Origin: Acidobacteriaceae bacterium
Lineage (GTDB): Bacteria > Acidobacteriota > Terriglobia > Terriglobales > Acidobacteriaceae
Assembly (NCBI GenBank): GCA_025355385.1
Contig: JANXZS010000319.1
Span: 1 to 32,094 of the forward strand
Length of the DNA stretch: 32,094 nt
Reading direction: 5' to 3'
Position numbers and translations under genes: made by a program. Shown piece by piece: positions 1 through 9,500 of the stretch (its first letter is position 1; each line of letters begins with the position of its first letter). The notes beneath the pieces are model-generated. The model made no database searches. It was not told the DNA's origin and worked only from the letters and a program-made list of their open reading frames with translations.

Positions 1-2
1 TG

Positions 3-92
3 CAGGCTATGCAAATGTGGAAGGCCAACAACGCCTCCCACATTTACACAGCCACGACGGCGGCTGCGGAATATTTCCAAAGCCAAACCTAA
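3..92 (+). CDS. C-terminal end of an unidentified protein (partial)
   Basis: Frame 3 is open from the window edge for 29 codons and ends in TAA at 90-92. The visible tail is rich in Ala and Thr and ends in EYFQSQT. It has ordinary coding-like composition, but is too short to assign to a family. The protein begins outside the window, so neither function nor length can be judged. It could also be chance open frame, because 29 codons without a stop is weak evidence. Confidence 0.3.
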   Translation, partial: QAMQMWKANNASHIYTATTAAAEYFQSQT

Positions 93-265
93 AACGAGAA
101 TCTCCAGTTATGACTGGTTGAGAAAAACGGGGCAGGTCACGTTTTCAAATCGTTCCATGTTGGGGATTGAGTCATGCTGTGATGCGACGAACTTCTGACT
201 CGAACTTAAATTCCCGCGGTGGCGCGCTAGTTCGGCAACCAGAAATGACAGAGATGGGAGCGGGT

Positions 266-649
266 TCAACCATCTGACAACAGAGCCACCCCGGTGAACT
301 CATCAGCTACTGCCCGAGAGCTATGCATTTCTTCTTGACGTGCCCTCCAGCGGGTTACTAGATCGCATGATGCTTTGTGCCAACCGGGATACTGGAATTC
401 GAATCCAGCTATGCGAAGACGGCCGGGAACAACCCCGCGACTCTTGAGGATCAGTTCTGATTCTGTGCGTAGAAGAAAGATGCCGATTTCGAGCATCCAG
501 CTTGCGGTCGGGAGACCGATGCGTGTACCCCATGCCTGGCGAAGGGCACTTAGGAATTCGTAGTTCGGCAGCGGGTGGGGAGCGGCAAGATTCACGGCCC
601 CGGCAATATCCTGTCGCTCGATGAAGAATTTAATAGCGCGGATGCCGAC
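266..649 (-). pseudogene. Remnant of a TIGR01777-type epimerase (C-terminal DUF1731 part)
   Basis: Reading the minus strand from 649 down to the TGA at 266-268 gives about 127 codons. The stretch starts RAIKFFIERQDIAGAVNLAAP and continues through HPLPNYEF, RQAWGTRIGLP, LILKSRGVVPGRL and AGFEFQYP. These match, from memory, the last third of TIGR01777/SDR39U1-like NAD(P)-binding epimerases, including the C-terminal DUF1731 domain. An in-frame TGA at 650-652 lies directly upstream, and the Rossmann-fold N-terminal two thirds (usually about 180-200 residues) is not recognisable at 653-1189. The first internal ATG (595) would start inside the domain, so a functional product is unlikely. It looks like a decayed fragment left by a deletion or rearrangement. 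Confidence 0.72.
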
Positions 650-652
650 TCA

Positions 653-1189
653 CTATCCCATTTGACGGTGTGTTGAACCTTGGCACCGGGGGCGGCGTAA
701 TGCGCCGCTTGGCGACGCTGGGCTGCGCCAGCACCAGCACCCTCGATCATCCGAGTCGGACGGCGGACATTTTTTTGCCATGAAGGCTACCCAATGCCCT
801 GATAATTTGCTGGGATGTCGCAATGGAATAGGCGGCACACACCGAAAGGCCATCTTCGACAAGTGTTGCGGCGGAACGTCATTCGCTTGTTCCATCGGCG
901 GAGCCTTAAATCTTCCCGATAACGATTGGAGCCAACGAAAGAGGGTTAGGCTATTCCAGTCGAGCGGGGCGAAACATCACAAATCCCACGCAACTCGCTT
1001 GAATTCCAACGACAGTGCTGTACCGTGCAGAGTGCCCTATTCCCGTTCTCCGGCAGATATTAGGAGCGACTCTCTAAGGATGAAAATAGTGGCCAAGGAG
1101 CGATAACTAAGACGCGTGAAGACCAGGCCAACTGTAAAGGCAACGCCAAGTGTGAAGGCCAGATAGCGAAGGTGGTTTCCAGGGATCAC
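653..1189. other. Gene-poor stretch with no recognisable feature
   Basis: About 540 bp between the epimerase remnant and the first intact start. Short open frames exist on both strands (780-1106 plus, 653-895 minus), but their translations are rich in Cys, Arg and Ser, match no family I know and lack convincing ribosome binding sites. The only structure seen is an imperfect 14-bp direct repeat at 1128-1141 and 1146-1159. The stretch probably contains the promoter or leader of the gene starting at 1190 plus decayed sequence, but no clear -35/-10 pair was identified. Confidence 0.4.
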
Positions 1190-2482
1190 ATGAAACAAGT
1201 TAGCAGACGGGAATTACTTAAGAGCAGTGCGGCGTTCTGCCTGCTAAGGAAACTCGAAGAAGTGCCAATCAGTGGCTCGGCGGCAATTGAAGAGTCGGGC
1301 CAGTTTCTAACGTTTGCCGGAACAAACTTCGTATGGCGATGGTCAGCTAAGACTGATTACTTCTCAATACTTGATCAACAAGGCGTAATGGTCGCCCAGG
1401 GTCCCATCCAGCCCGCAGTGGTAGTCAAGGCAGTCGGAAGCAATGCTGCTCGGGCGACATGCGGAACACTACAGGGGCGCGTGGTTCGGGGGAACCGGGT
1501 TGACTGGACTTACAGCAACGTGAATGGCTCTGCGAGGCTATCCACCACTTGGCGCTTCGATGAGCATGGTGTCTGGGTCGAGCCTATTTTTTACCACTCG
1601 TCGACTGTCGATGACATAGTGAGCGTGCACTATTTCGCGCAGGGATCCGCAGAGTCAGTTCGCGTATTACTGGAGTCGAACTATTTGGTATTGCCCGGGG
1701 TCTGCGAGAGCGAGGCTATTAGTCCCATTGTCAACGCATATCTCAACATGGATATCCGGACTTCACTAGGACGGGCCGGGACGGCACTCACACAGCAGTG
1801 GGGGCTACCGGTTCATTATTTTGCGGGTTTTCGGAAACCCTCCATGACATCCACCGATAAGGTGGAGGAAGAGGAGAACAGGACGCGGGCCTTTTGTTGC
1901 GGACTTACCGAAGTTCCGAGCTCTGAAATTTTCATCGAGCAAAAGGCAGGACGCAGCAGCGTGGTGTTCGACTACCGCGGTGATTTGTGGGGACACTTGC
2001 GCGGCCCTGGAGAATTCAAACTCGGCGCAGGTGTCTTGTGGACATTCGCTCCAAATTACCACGAAGCGATTCGCAAATATTACAAGAGACTATTAGAAGG
2101 AGAAGTTATTCCCTTGAAAGTGAATTCTCCCAGGAAGAATGCAGTTCTTCTGGCTCCGCAGTGGTGTACCTGGGGGGAGCAGATTTCATTGCACAAGGAA
2201 GGCAGCGATCTTGATCAAGCAAGCTTGGAAAGATTTTATGGTGACCTTACCGCGTCTGGCCTGAACGCAGGAATGGTTTCGATCGACGACGGATGGGAAG
2301 GAAAATACGGACGACTCGAACACTCAGCCGAACGCCTCCCTCGATTTGAACAATTTCTAGACCGTCTCCGCGCTGATGGCCTCTATATAGGACTTTGGGC
2401 TGCCTTCATGCGGTGCCAAGACCCGTCGGACTTAGGCCTCAGCCCGCATCACATGTTACGTCAGGTGGACGGACAGCCCTAA
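1190..2482 (+). pseudogene. GH36/melibiase-like glycoside hydrolase, N-terminal part, cut by in-frame TAA
   Basis: I chose ATG 1190 over GTG 1172 because AGGGA lies just upstream and it places a twin-arginine-type leader (SRRELLK) at the N-terminus, suggesting Tat export. The hydrophobic part of that leader is short. Residues to about 300 look like a beta-sandwich supersandwich domain. After that the TIM barrel begins (APQWCTWGEQ, SIDDGWE, LYIGLWAAF), as in alpha-galactosidase-like clan GH-D proteins. The frame ends at TAA 2480-2482, then continues open in the same frame to 3508 with the rest of the barrel. This part lacks the nucleophile region, so alone it should be inactive. It heads a same-strand group with an SDR and an MBL hydrolase. 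Substrate specificity is not inferable. Confidence 0.7.
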
Positions 2483-2497
2483 GCAGTCGGAGAAGGA

Positions 2498-3508
2498 GTG
2501 AACAAGTATTATATTTTGGACTTTACGCGTCCAGAGGTAGAGAAGGTCCTAGGTGATAGAGCCAGACAGTTCGTTCGCAGATACAAGCCTGATTTAGTGA
2601 AGTTTGATTTTGGCTATGAGATTCCCTCGCTTGCCACAGTCGCGCCATACGATATGAACTGGGCTGGTGAACGGATGATGCAGAAAGGTCTCGACGTTAT
2701 CGTCAAGTCCATGCGGCAGGAGAATCCTGACATGGTGGTGATGTACTACCACCTATCGCCACTTTTCGCGGACTACTTTGATCTTCACAGCGGTGATGAC
2801 ATGTTCATGGCGAAGGGTGAATATGAGCTCGAAGCCAACCGTCGCTTTTTCTTCAGTGGATTGTGCGGCGAGTTTGGCATGCCGACCTATGGATCTTCTG
2901 GATATGACTGGGGAAGCGAACCCGAGATATGGTTTGATTCTTCAGTGATAGGGACGATTGGCAGTCTCGCCTCTCTAGGTGGTCTCGATGAAGTTGGCGG
3001 TGGGCTGACACCTCGAATCGCAGCCAAGTACAACGGGCTTAAGCAGACATTGCGGCATACCAATCAATTCAGTGTAGTCCCGCTGGATCCTGTTTTTGAT
3101 GCCGTGACGAGGGGTGCTCACGCATCGTCATGGGTGCGTCTTGAAAGCGGTAAACCCATGCTTCTCGCGCTTCGCACTCTGCGCTTGGACGGCGGACGCG
3201 GAATCACGGAATACAAAGATATATTGAGTACCACCTGCTCTGTTGTGGTGAGCTCTTGTTCCGAGGATGCTTTAGGGCAGACAGCCAAGCTTGCTGTTGT
3301 GCCGTACGGAGACGGTGTGCTCACGTTGCACGTAAAGGCGCACGGTTCGTCTGTCGCGGAAATCAAAGAACACCTTTACAAAGACAAACCCGCTGAAAGG
3401 CTTATCCACATCCGAGAGGGCATACTTAAAATTCCATTACATGAAACCGCACAAAACGGATCACCAGTCGAATGGATAGAGATTCAAATAACTCCTGCGG
3501 AGTTCTAA
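2498..3508 (+). pseudogene. GH36/melibiase-like glycoside hydrolase, C-terminal part
   Basis: This is the same frame as the upstream part (2498 minus 1190 is a multiple of 3), resuming directly after the TAA. It supplies the second half of the TIM barrel: the VKFDFGYE strand, whose Asp is the expected nucleophile of clan GH-D enzymes, then HSGDDMF with likely acid/base acidic residues, and a C-terminal beta domain ending near 3508. GTG 2498 could be a start, but the AAGGAG at 2493-2498 overlaps that codon, so spacing for initiation there is poor. More likely this is the tail of one roughly 770-residue gene inactivated by a single substitution, or a base-call error. Readthrough or reinitiation are less likely alternatives. 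Confidence 0.7.
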
Positions 3509-3515
3509 CGAGATT

Positions 3516-4331
3516 ATGACAATCGAGATGAAGAACGGCCGCCTCATGGAAAAGGTAGCAATTGTGACGGGTGCGGGCTCGAGCGGCCCGGGCTGGGGAA
3601 ACGGTAAGGCGGCTGCCGTTCTGTTTGCACGAGAGGGCGCAAAGATATTTGCGGTGGACTTGGTTCCGGAAGCAGTCGCCGAGACGGAACATATTATCAA
3701 GCACGAAGGCGGCGAGTGTGTCGGCAGAGCTGCTGATGTTTCCAAAGGAAGCGAAGTCGAGTCTTTAGTCGAGCAGTGTATTCAGCACTATGGACGCATT
3801 GATATCTTGCATAATAATGTCGGAAACCTTGCCGTTGGCGGACCGGAAGAAACTACTGAAGAAGTATGGGACCGTCTCGTTGAGGTGAACTTAAAAAGCA
3901 TGTTCTTGACTTGTAGATACGTTCTCCCCTTCATGGTGCGTCAGGGCCGCGGAGCAATCGTAAACATTTCCTCAGTGGCGTCTATTCGCTATACCGGCTA
4001 TCCATCGGTTGCCTACAACGCAACCAAAGGTGCGGTCAATCAGTTGACGCAGAATATTGCCGTGCAGTATGCGCCCAAGGGTGTGCGTGCCAATTGTGTA
4101 TTGCCTGGCCTCATCAATACTCCGATGATTCAGCAGCCTCTAAAGGACGCCTACGGGCCGGGCGGTGCGGAGGAGATGATTCGGCGCCGGAACGAAGTTG
4201 TTCCGATGGGGAGAATGGGCGATTGCTGGGATGTGGCTTATGCTTCGTTGTTTCTCGCATCGGAGGAAGCGAAGTACATTACGGGCGCGATGTTAGTAGT
4301 TGACGGAGGATTGACCTGTAAATGCTCTTAG
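3516..4331 (+). CDS. SDR family oxidoreductase
   Basis: A classical short-chain dehydrogenase of 271 residues, the usual family length. The nucleotide-binding loop TGAGSSGPGWGNG (18-30) is a few residues longer than the standard TGxxxGIG. The NNVG motif is at 100-103, the catalytic Ser at 152/153 and YNATK gives Tyr167 and Lys171. The C-terminus has the usual GAMLVVDGG strand. It should oxidise or reduce an alcohol/ketone with NAD(P) in the cytoplasm. ATG 3516 lies 7 bp after the glycosidase stop; ATG 3528 and 3546 are alternatives because the first residues precede the fold. In context it may oxidise a sugar or polyol, but the substrate is unknown. Confidence 0.9.
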   Translation: MTIEMKNGRLMEKVAIVTGAGSSGPGWGNGKAAAVLFAREGAKIFAVDLVPEAVAETEHIIKHEGGECVGRAADVSKGSEVESLVEQCIQHYGRIDILHNNVGNLAVGGPEETTEEVWDRLVEVNLKSMFLTCRYVLPFMVRQGRGAIVNISSVASIRYTGYPSVAYNATKGAVNQLTQNIAVQYAPKGVRANCVLPGLINTPMIQQPLKDAYGPGGAEEMIRRRNEVVPMGRMGDCWDVAYASLFLASEEAKYITGAMLVVDGGLTCKCS

Positions 4332-4468
4332 GCTTTTTGCCCGTCGTCGCGGGCTGCGGTCGAAAGCCACAGTCGGAGTCAGTTTAACTGGCAAGGACGT
4401 GTCGACAGTTGAGGCGCTGGAATTTCCCGTGGTATCCATCTTAAGCAACTCCCGAATCAACTCATCCA

Positions 4469-5416
4469 ATGGAACTCTACAAAGGCGTACATCAAATTAG
4501 TTCTCTTTACGGCGGGCGATACCTATTCCAGTACCTGTTTGTCGGCGATCGCGTAATCCTCGTGGACAGCGGAATCGCCGAAACCCCTGAAAAAGTAATT
4601 TTCCCGCACATGGAACGGCTTGGGATCAATCCGGAACGGCTTGCGATGTTGATCACTACGCATCCCGATACGGATCACCAAGGAGGTAATTCAGCCGTTC
4701 GCATGATAGCGCCCGGTGCGTTGACTGCATGTGGCGAGACGGATCGACAAATGGTTCAAGATCCCGAGTGTCTTTACCGAGACCGCTACAACCATTTGCA
4801 GAACGATCACGGAATCGGCTTTGGAAGCGAGCCTTCGCCAGACGCCGGAAATCGCTGCCGGGTGGATGTCGGCTTTCGTGGAGGCGAACACGTTATGGTC
4901 GCGGAGGGCCGGGACCTTGAAGTATTGCACGTTCCAGGGCACTCCTCAGGCCATCTGGCGCTGTTTGATCGAGCTCGGGGGGCCGCGTTTGTGAGCGATG
5001 CCGTGCATGGGCGCGGTTGCCCAAACAAGGACGGTAGCATGGCTCTCCCCGTCACATATTTTCATGTTGATTTGTATCTTTCCACTCTTGCTCAGCTGGA
5101 GGGGCTGGCGATCAAGGAGTTGCATACCGGTCATTGGCCAAGCATGTATGGCGATGAGATCAGAGACTTTTTTAGCGACTCACGCCGGACTGTTGAGATC
5201 TTAGATCGCAGAATCCTTCGGGCACTAGCCAGGGCACAAGCGGGCTTGACTTTAAATCAATTAATCGATGAGGCACGAGAAGAGTTTCCCGACTGGCCCA
5301 CGAGCACGCGTGATGCAGCCGTATTCCCTGTCCACGGTCACTTGGAGCGATTGGAGAATCGCGGGCAAATCAAAGCAATCCCTGGTGCTCCGCCCAAACG
5401 ATGGCAGTCTCTCTAA
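4469..5416 (+). CDS. MBL-fold metallohydrolase with C-terminal helical (winged-helix-like) region
   Basis: A 315-residue metallo-beta-lactamase fold protein. Visible elements are VDSGI (Asp33), the metal motif HPDTDH (65-70), PGHSSGH (His158, His162), SDAV (Asp177) and LHTGHW (His222). The second His of the usual HxHxDH motif is Asp, a common variant among lactonase, glyoxalase II and LACTB2-type members. Residues after about 235 form a charged helical region ending in a helix-turn-wing-like segment. It is predicted to hydrolyse an ester, thioester or lactone in the cytoplasm. Next to an SDR a sugar-lactonase role fits, but this is inference. A 137-bp gap separates it from the SDR. It converges with the IclR gene 67 bp downstream; no terminator was seen between them. 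Confidence 0.85.
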   Translation: MELYKGVHQISSLYGGRYLFQYLFVGDRVILVDSGIAETPEKVIFPHMERLGINPERLAMLITTHPDTDHQGGNSAVRMIAPGALTACGETDRQMVQDPECLYRDRYNHLQNDHGIGFGSEPSPDAGNRCRVDVGFRGGEHVMVAEGRDLEVLHVPGHSSGHLALFDRARGAAFVSDAVHGRGCPNKDGSMALPVTYFHVDLYLSTLAQLEGLAIKELHTGHWPSMYGDEIRDFFSDSRRTVEILDRRILRALARAQAGLTLNQLIDEAREEFPDWPTSTRDAAVFPVHGHLERLENRGQIKAIPGAPPKRWQSL

Positions 5417-5483
5417 TCCCAGATTCACCAAGTGGAATTACCCCTTTCCTTCCTGCCCGTGTAGAGTCGAAAGTAGTGAATGC

Positions 5484-6260
5484 CTAAGCTTCAACAGATG
5501 CCGAAATACTAGCCGCGCATCTTTTTACCACTGCTCCAAGGCGTCGAATCTCTTCTCTGGGAATCAGGTCCACTGTGCCCACGATGCTAATCGCGGCGAC
5601 CAATTTTCCGGCGCGATTTAGAATCGGTGCTCCAATGCAACGCGAGCCGACCTCGTCTTCTTCATCATCGACTGCATAGCCCACCTCTCTGACGCGTGCC
5701 AGATGTTCTTTCAGTTTTGCCTTGGATGAAATGGTCCTCTGGTTGTGCTTCACAAAAGCAGCAGACTTAACCTGGCGATCAAACTCTTCTGGTGACAGAA
5801 ATGCGACCAGGGCTTTACCCGCGGCGGTGGAGTTGACATCCATGGCGCGTCCTGGCCAGGTTCCAACTATTCCCGCGCCGGGGGCTTCGATCTTCTCAAT
5901 AATGATGGCTTGCGAGTTTTCGAGGACCGCCAAGTGAACAGCCATGCCTGTGCCGAGCATCAGGGATATCAATAAAGGTCGGGCAACTTCGAGGATCTGC
6001 AAATTTTCGACAGCTACCCTGCTGAGACCCACGAGCCTGAATCCGAATCGATATCGTCCGCTGCGCGCGTCCTTTTGAATACACCGTTCGCCTTCAAGCG
6101 CCGTCAACATTCTGAAGGTCGAGCTTTTTGGAAGCTTAAGCGCCCGGCTAACTTCCGAGACATTCAGCGCTTTTCGCGAATACGCAAGCAGTTCCAGAAC
6201 GGCGAGTGTACGGCTCACCGCGGGAATATTGTTCTTTGCTGGCGCATTTCCTTTAGGCAT
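5484..6260 (-). CDS. IclR family transcriptional regulator
   Basis: 258 residues from ATG 6260, the standard IclR length. I preferred this over ATG 6275 because AAGGAG at 6266-6271 sits 5 bp before it. An N-terminal winged helix-turn-helix covers about 12-75 (AVSRTLAVLELLA, LPKSSTFRMLTALE). The GAF-like effector domain follows, with STAAGKALVAFL and the conserved VDDEEDEVGSRCIGAPI segment. It should bind operator DNA as a dimer or tetramer and respond to a small carboxylate or sugar-derived ligand. It is divergent from the TonB receptor, with palindromes and overlapping promoter-like elements between them, so control of the receptor operon and of itself is likely. The ligand cannot be predicted. 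Confidence 0.93.
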   Translation of the reverse strand: MPKGNAPAKNNIPAVSRTLAVLELLAYSRKALNVSEVSRALKLPKSSTFRMLTALEGERCIQKDARSGRYRFGFRLVGLSRVAVENLQILEVARPLLISLMLGTGMAVHLAVLENSQAIIIEKIEAPGAGIVGTWPGRAMDVNSTAAGKALVAFLSPEEFDRQVKSAAFVKHNQRTISSKAKLKEHLARVREVGYAVDDEEDEVGSRCIGAPILNRAGKLVAAISIVGTVDLIPREEIRRLGAVVKRCAASISASVEA

Positions 6261-6338
6261 TGGTGCTCCTTGCATCGACAGGAAAAACTTATCGAGCCGA
6301 CAACAGATCAGTACAAGCCTGTAGGCGGATTAAGAACT

Positions 6339-6354
6339 GTCCCACAGGTGGAAC
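6339..6354. promoter_or_regulatory. Candidate IclR operator, 16-bp imperfect palindrome
   Basis: GTCCCAC-AG-GTGGAAC has 7-bp arms with one mismatch. It lies between the IclR gene and the receptor, 17 bp upstream of the plus-strand -35 at 6372 and directly downstream of a possible minus-strand -10 (6355-6360). Size and symmetry suit IclR-type operators. Assignment to this regulator is inference from position. Confidence 0.45.
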
Positions 6355-6371
6355 AAGTTAGGCCCTTTCTG

Positions 6372-6401
6372 TTGACAAGTCAAGTTAGCAAACCATAATA
6401 C
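6372..6401 (+). promoter_or_regulatory. Sigma70-type promoter for the TonB receptor operon
   Basis: A perfect TTGACA at 6372-6377 is followed by CATAAT at 6394-6399 (16 bp spacing) or TAATAC at 6396-6401 (18 bp). The -35 is part of a 12-bp palindrome, TTGACAAGTCAA (6372-6383), so the opposite strand carries TTGACT with TAACTT 17 bp away (6360-6355), a possible IclR promoter. A plus transcript would have a leader of about 150 nt before ATG 6558. Confidence 0.5.
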
Positions 6402-6497
6402 GTTCATCACGATTTCTCCACGACACTTCTACAGACACGCAGGAAGCATCAACGTTCGCTCCACAGCCAGGCCGACCAGACGCTACATCGATCAGGA

Positions 6498-6516
6498 TTC
6501 TGTTACATAGACAGAA
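6498..6516. promoter_or_regulatory. Perfect inverted repeat in the receptor leader
   Basis: TTCTGT at 6498-6503 and ACAGAA at 6511-6516 are exact inverse copies separated by 7 bp. The element lies about 40 bp before the receptor ATG and about 100 bp after the predicted promoter. It could be a second operator (roadblock) or form a short RNA hairpin in the leader. Six-bp arms can occur by chance. Confidence 0.3.
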
Positions 6517-6557
6517 CAACGGGGTTTCGCAAGTAATTAGATTTGAGGGGGATTCAC

Positions 6558-9500
6558 ATGCGCTACTTAAGATCGCTAACGCTGATTCTCGGGGTCGTTA
6601 TCGGGACAACAGGGAGTGCATACAAGGCCTATGGCCAAATTCCCCAAGGGCAAGTGTTGGGTACGGTCACCGACAGCTCCGGTGCTGCCGTAGCCGGGGC
6701 CCGCGTCCGGCTAGCCAACGAACTTACCGGCATTGCGCAAACCCAGACGACCAACTCGTCCGGAGGTTACACGTTCCCGTACCTGACAACCGGAACTTAT
6801 CGCGTGTCGGTCGAAAACTCTGGCTTTAAGACCGGGATCTATCCCGGAATTCTGGTCGGTGCCGAAGAGAAGAAGCGAGTTGACGTGCAGCTTCAGCTCG
6901 GAAACGTCAGCGAGACGGTAGAAGTCAGCGGCGGTGCGGCAAGGATCGACACCGACAGCGCCGTTGTGGGAACCGTACTCTCCCAGCGGGAAGTTGTGGG
7001 TTTGCCTCTCAACGGCCGTGATTTCTCGCTTTTAGCTACCACGGAACCAGAGGTGACGTTCGCAGGGACTCAAGGCAGTTCGATTCAGGCCCAGTTGAAT
7101 ACCTTTGTCACCGTCGGCGGAAATAACATAGTAGGCTCAGCCTACAGTCTTGATGGCGTGGACAACCGGAACGACTCTTGGGCAGGCCCGGCGATGAATC
7201 CTTCGGTGGACACCATTCAGGAATTCCGCATTGAGAAATCGCAGTCATCTGCCGAGTTTGGCGGTGGTGGCGCACAGCTCATGGTGGTGAGCAAATCAGG
7301 GACGAACAGATTTCATGGGGCGCTGTGGGAGTTCAATAGGAATGCAGCGCTCAATGCGGCCGAATATTACACTCATGAAAAAAACGCTTTGATTCGCAAT
7401 GAGTTCGGTGTGGATGTTGGCGGCCCGATCCTCAAGAACAAGCTATTCTTCGACTTCAATTACGAAGGCCACCGGCAGCGCCTGAATTACCAGGGAACCG
7501 ACACGGTAATGACAGAGAAGATGCGGACTGGGGATTTCAGTGAATTGCTGCCTGCGAAGATTATCGTTGACCCAAATACCGGCATACCCTTTCCCAACAA
7601 CGTAATCCCGGCTGATCGAATTCTTCCGGTGATGAAGGACATGCTCACACTCGAATTCCTTCCCACCCGACCGGGAATCGTCAACAATTTAACGACGAGC
7701 ATTCCAACATACTCGAGTAATAACCAATATTCCGGCCGCTTTGACTACAGCTTGACGCAAAAGGATTCGCTGTTCTTCCGCGGCACTTATCAACCTCGCA
7801 AGGGCGTTGCAGCCCCACTTTATCCACAATGGATGAGTGCCGGCGAAGACTACACGTTCTCGAACTATGGTGCGGGCTGGACACGTAGTTGGACGCCGAC
7901 ACTATTCTCCGAAACCCGCTTCGGTTACCACCGCGAGTTGGTAAACCAAGTTAACGTCGCTCCCAAGAACGCTCCGGCTACTGAGCCGCAGGGCTTCGGT
8001 TCCGACCCTATTGATCACTTCCCGATCGTATTTGTTGACGACTTCGGGTCGTTCGGTCAAGGCGGAAACAACGTCACTTTTGATACCAAATTTTGGGAGT
8101 TGGATCAGAACGTGTCGCTAACACGTGGAAACCATTTGATAAAGGTTGGATTTGCCGGACAACACTACTTTAGTGGAGCTCCCTTCCAGTACTCGAATAC
8201 AAGCTGGCCTTTCTTCTTCTTTTCAGACAATGTGTACAGCGGACTCGCAGCGGCCGACTTGCTGCTGGGACTGGCGACTGAAGGATACATAATTACCAAG
8301 AGCCCGCCGAAGGCGCAGAACTCTGGAGAGTATTCCTTCTTTGCGCAGGATGACTGGAAGATAACCCCGTACCTGACTTTGAACTATGGGCTGCGTTACG
8401 AGTTGCCGATACCGGAAACCGAAAAGCACGATATTTGGGGCAATTTCGATCCTGCATTGGGCAAGATCGTGTTAGCAGGTGACTCAATTCAGCCTGGTCT
8501 CGGCCCGCAATTCGTGTACGACGGTTATGGCAAGTTCCTTGTGCCGGCGAGCGAGACAAAGCTGCCAAGGCATGCGTTGGTCTATCAGGATTACAACAAT
8601 ATTGCTCCTCGATTTGGTTTCGCCTGGCGGCCATACCGAAAAAACAGCACGGTCATTCGAGGCGGCTACGGTATCTACCACGTCCGCCCCTGGGGTCAGC
8701 AGCAGGCCAATTCCTTCACCATTCCTTACGGCGGTGCGTTCGCGGTTTTCAACAGCACACCCAAACCTGACCTCTCGGCGGACAACATGTTTAACGGTGG
8801 CCCAAGCGGTGCCTTACCTGCCCCAAGTGCCTACTACAAGGACCTCCATCAACCCACCGGCTATTCGCAACAGGCAAGCTTAGGCATGGAGCAGGACCTG
8901 CCATGGGGGATGACGGGCGAACTAACCGTCCAACATCAAATTTTCACCCACATCGAAAACTACTACAACTTCAACCAGCCACATATTGGTCCGGGCACCA
9001 TTGACTCGCGGACGCCCTATCCAGATTTTTCATCCATTAGCGGAATCTTTGGACAAGGACATGGACATTATGATTCGTTGGTGGCTCTTATAAGAAAGAG
9101 TTCGCGTCATTACACCTACCAGGCGTCATACGTGTGGGCGAAGAACGTGGGACAGGATATTATCGACATTTACAATCCAAACCAATTTAATGGCCCAGAG
9201 AACTATGTTCCACACCAGATAAAATTCCATTTCCTGGTGGACCTACCGGTAGGTGAGGGGAGGCGATGGCTGAATCACGGTGGCTTGGCAAACGAACTGG
9301 TGGGTGGTTGGACACTCTCTGGCATTGCAACCCCCTATTCCAGTGGACAGCCGTTCAATGTGTATTACAACGGGGATCCCGGGAACATCAATGTCTTTAC
9401 CGTAAGGGCTGCACAAACCTGCAGCGGTCATGTCAGTAGTCCCACGGCGAGCAAGTGGATTGATGCATCCTGCTTCGGGGCGCCCGCCGCGGGAACGGTC

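Noticed and set aside
780-1106. 108-codon open frame on the plus strand
   Set aside because: Composition rich in Cys, Ser and Arg, no family resemblance and no convincing ribosome binding site; it lies in the decayed region.
2498-3508. Independent gene starting at GTG 2498
   Set aside because: The AAGGAG overlaps the GTG itself, the frame matches the upstream half exactly and the product would be only part of a TIM barrel.
4339-4354. GCCCG/CGGGC hairpin after the first SDR as a terminator
   Set aside because: Only a 5-bp stem, no following T-run; the T-rich bases lie before it.
5417-5483. Bidirectional terminator between the MBL and IclR genes
   Set aside because: Genes converge here, but no stem-loop with adequate arms was found by eye.
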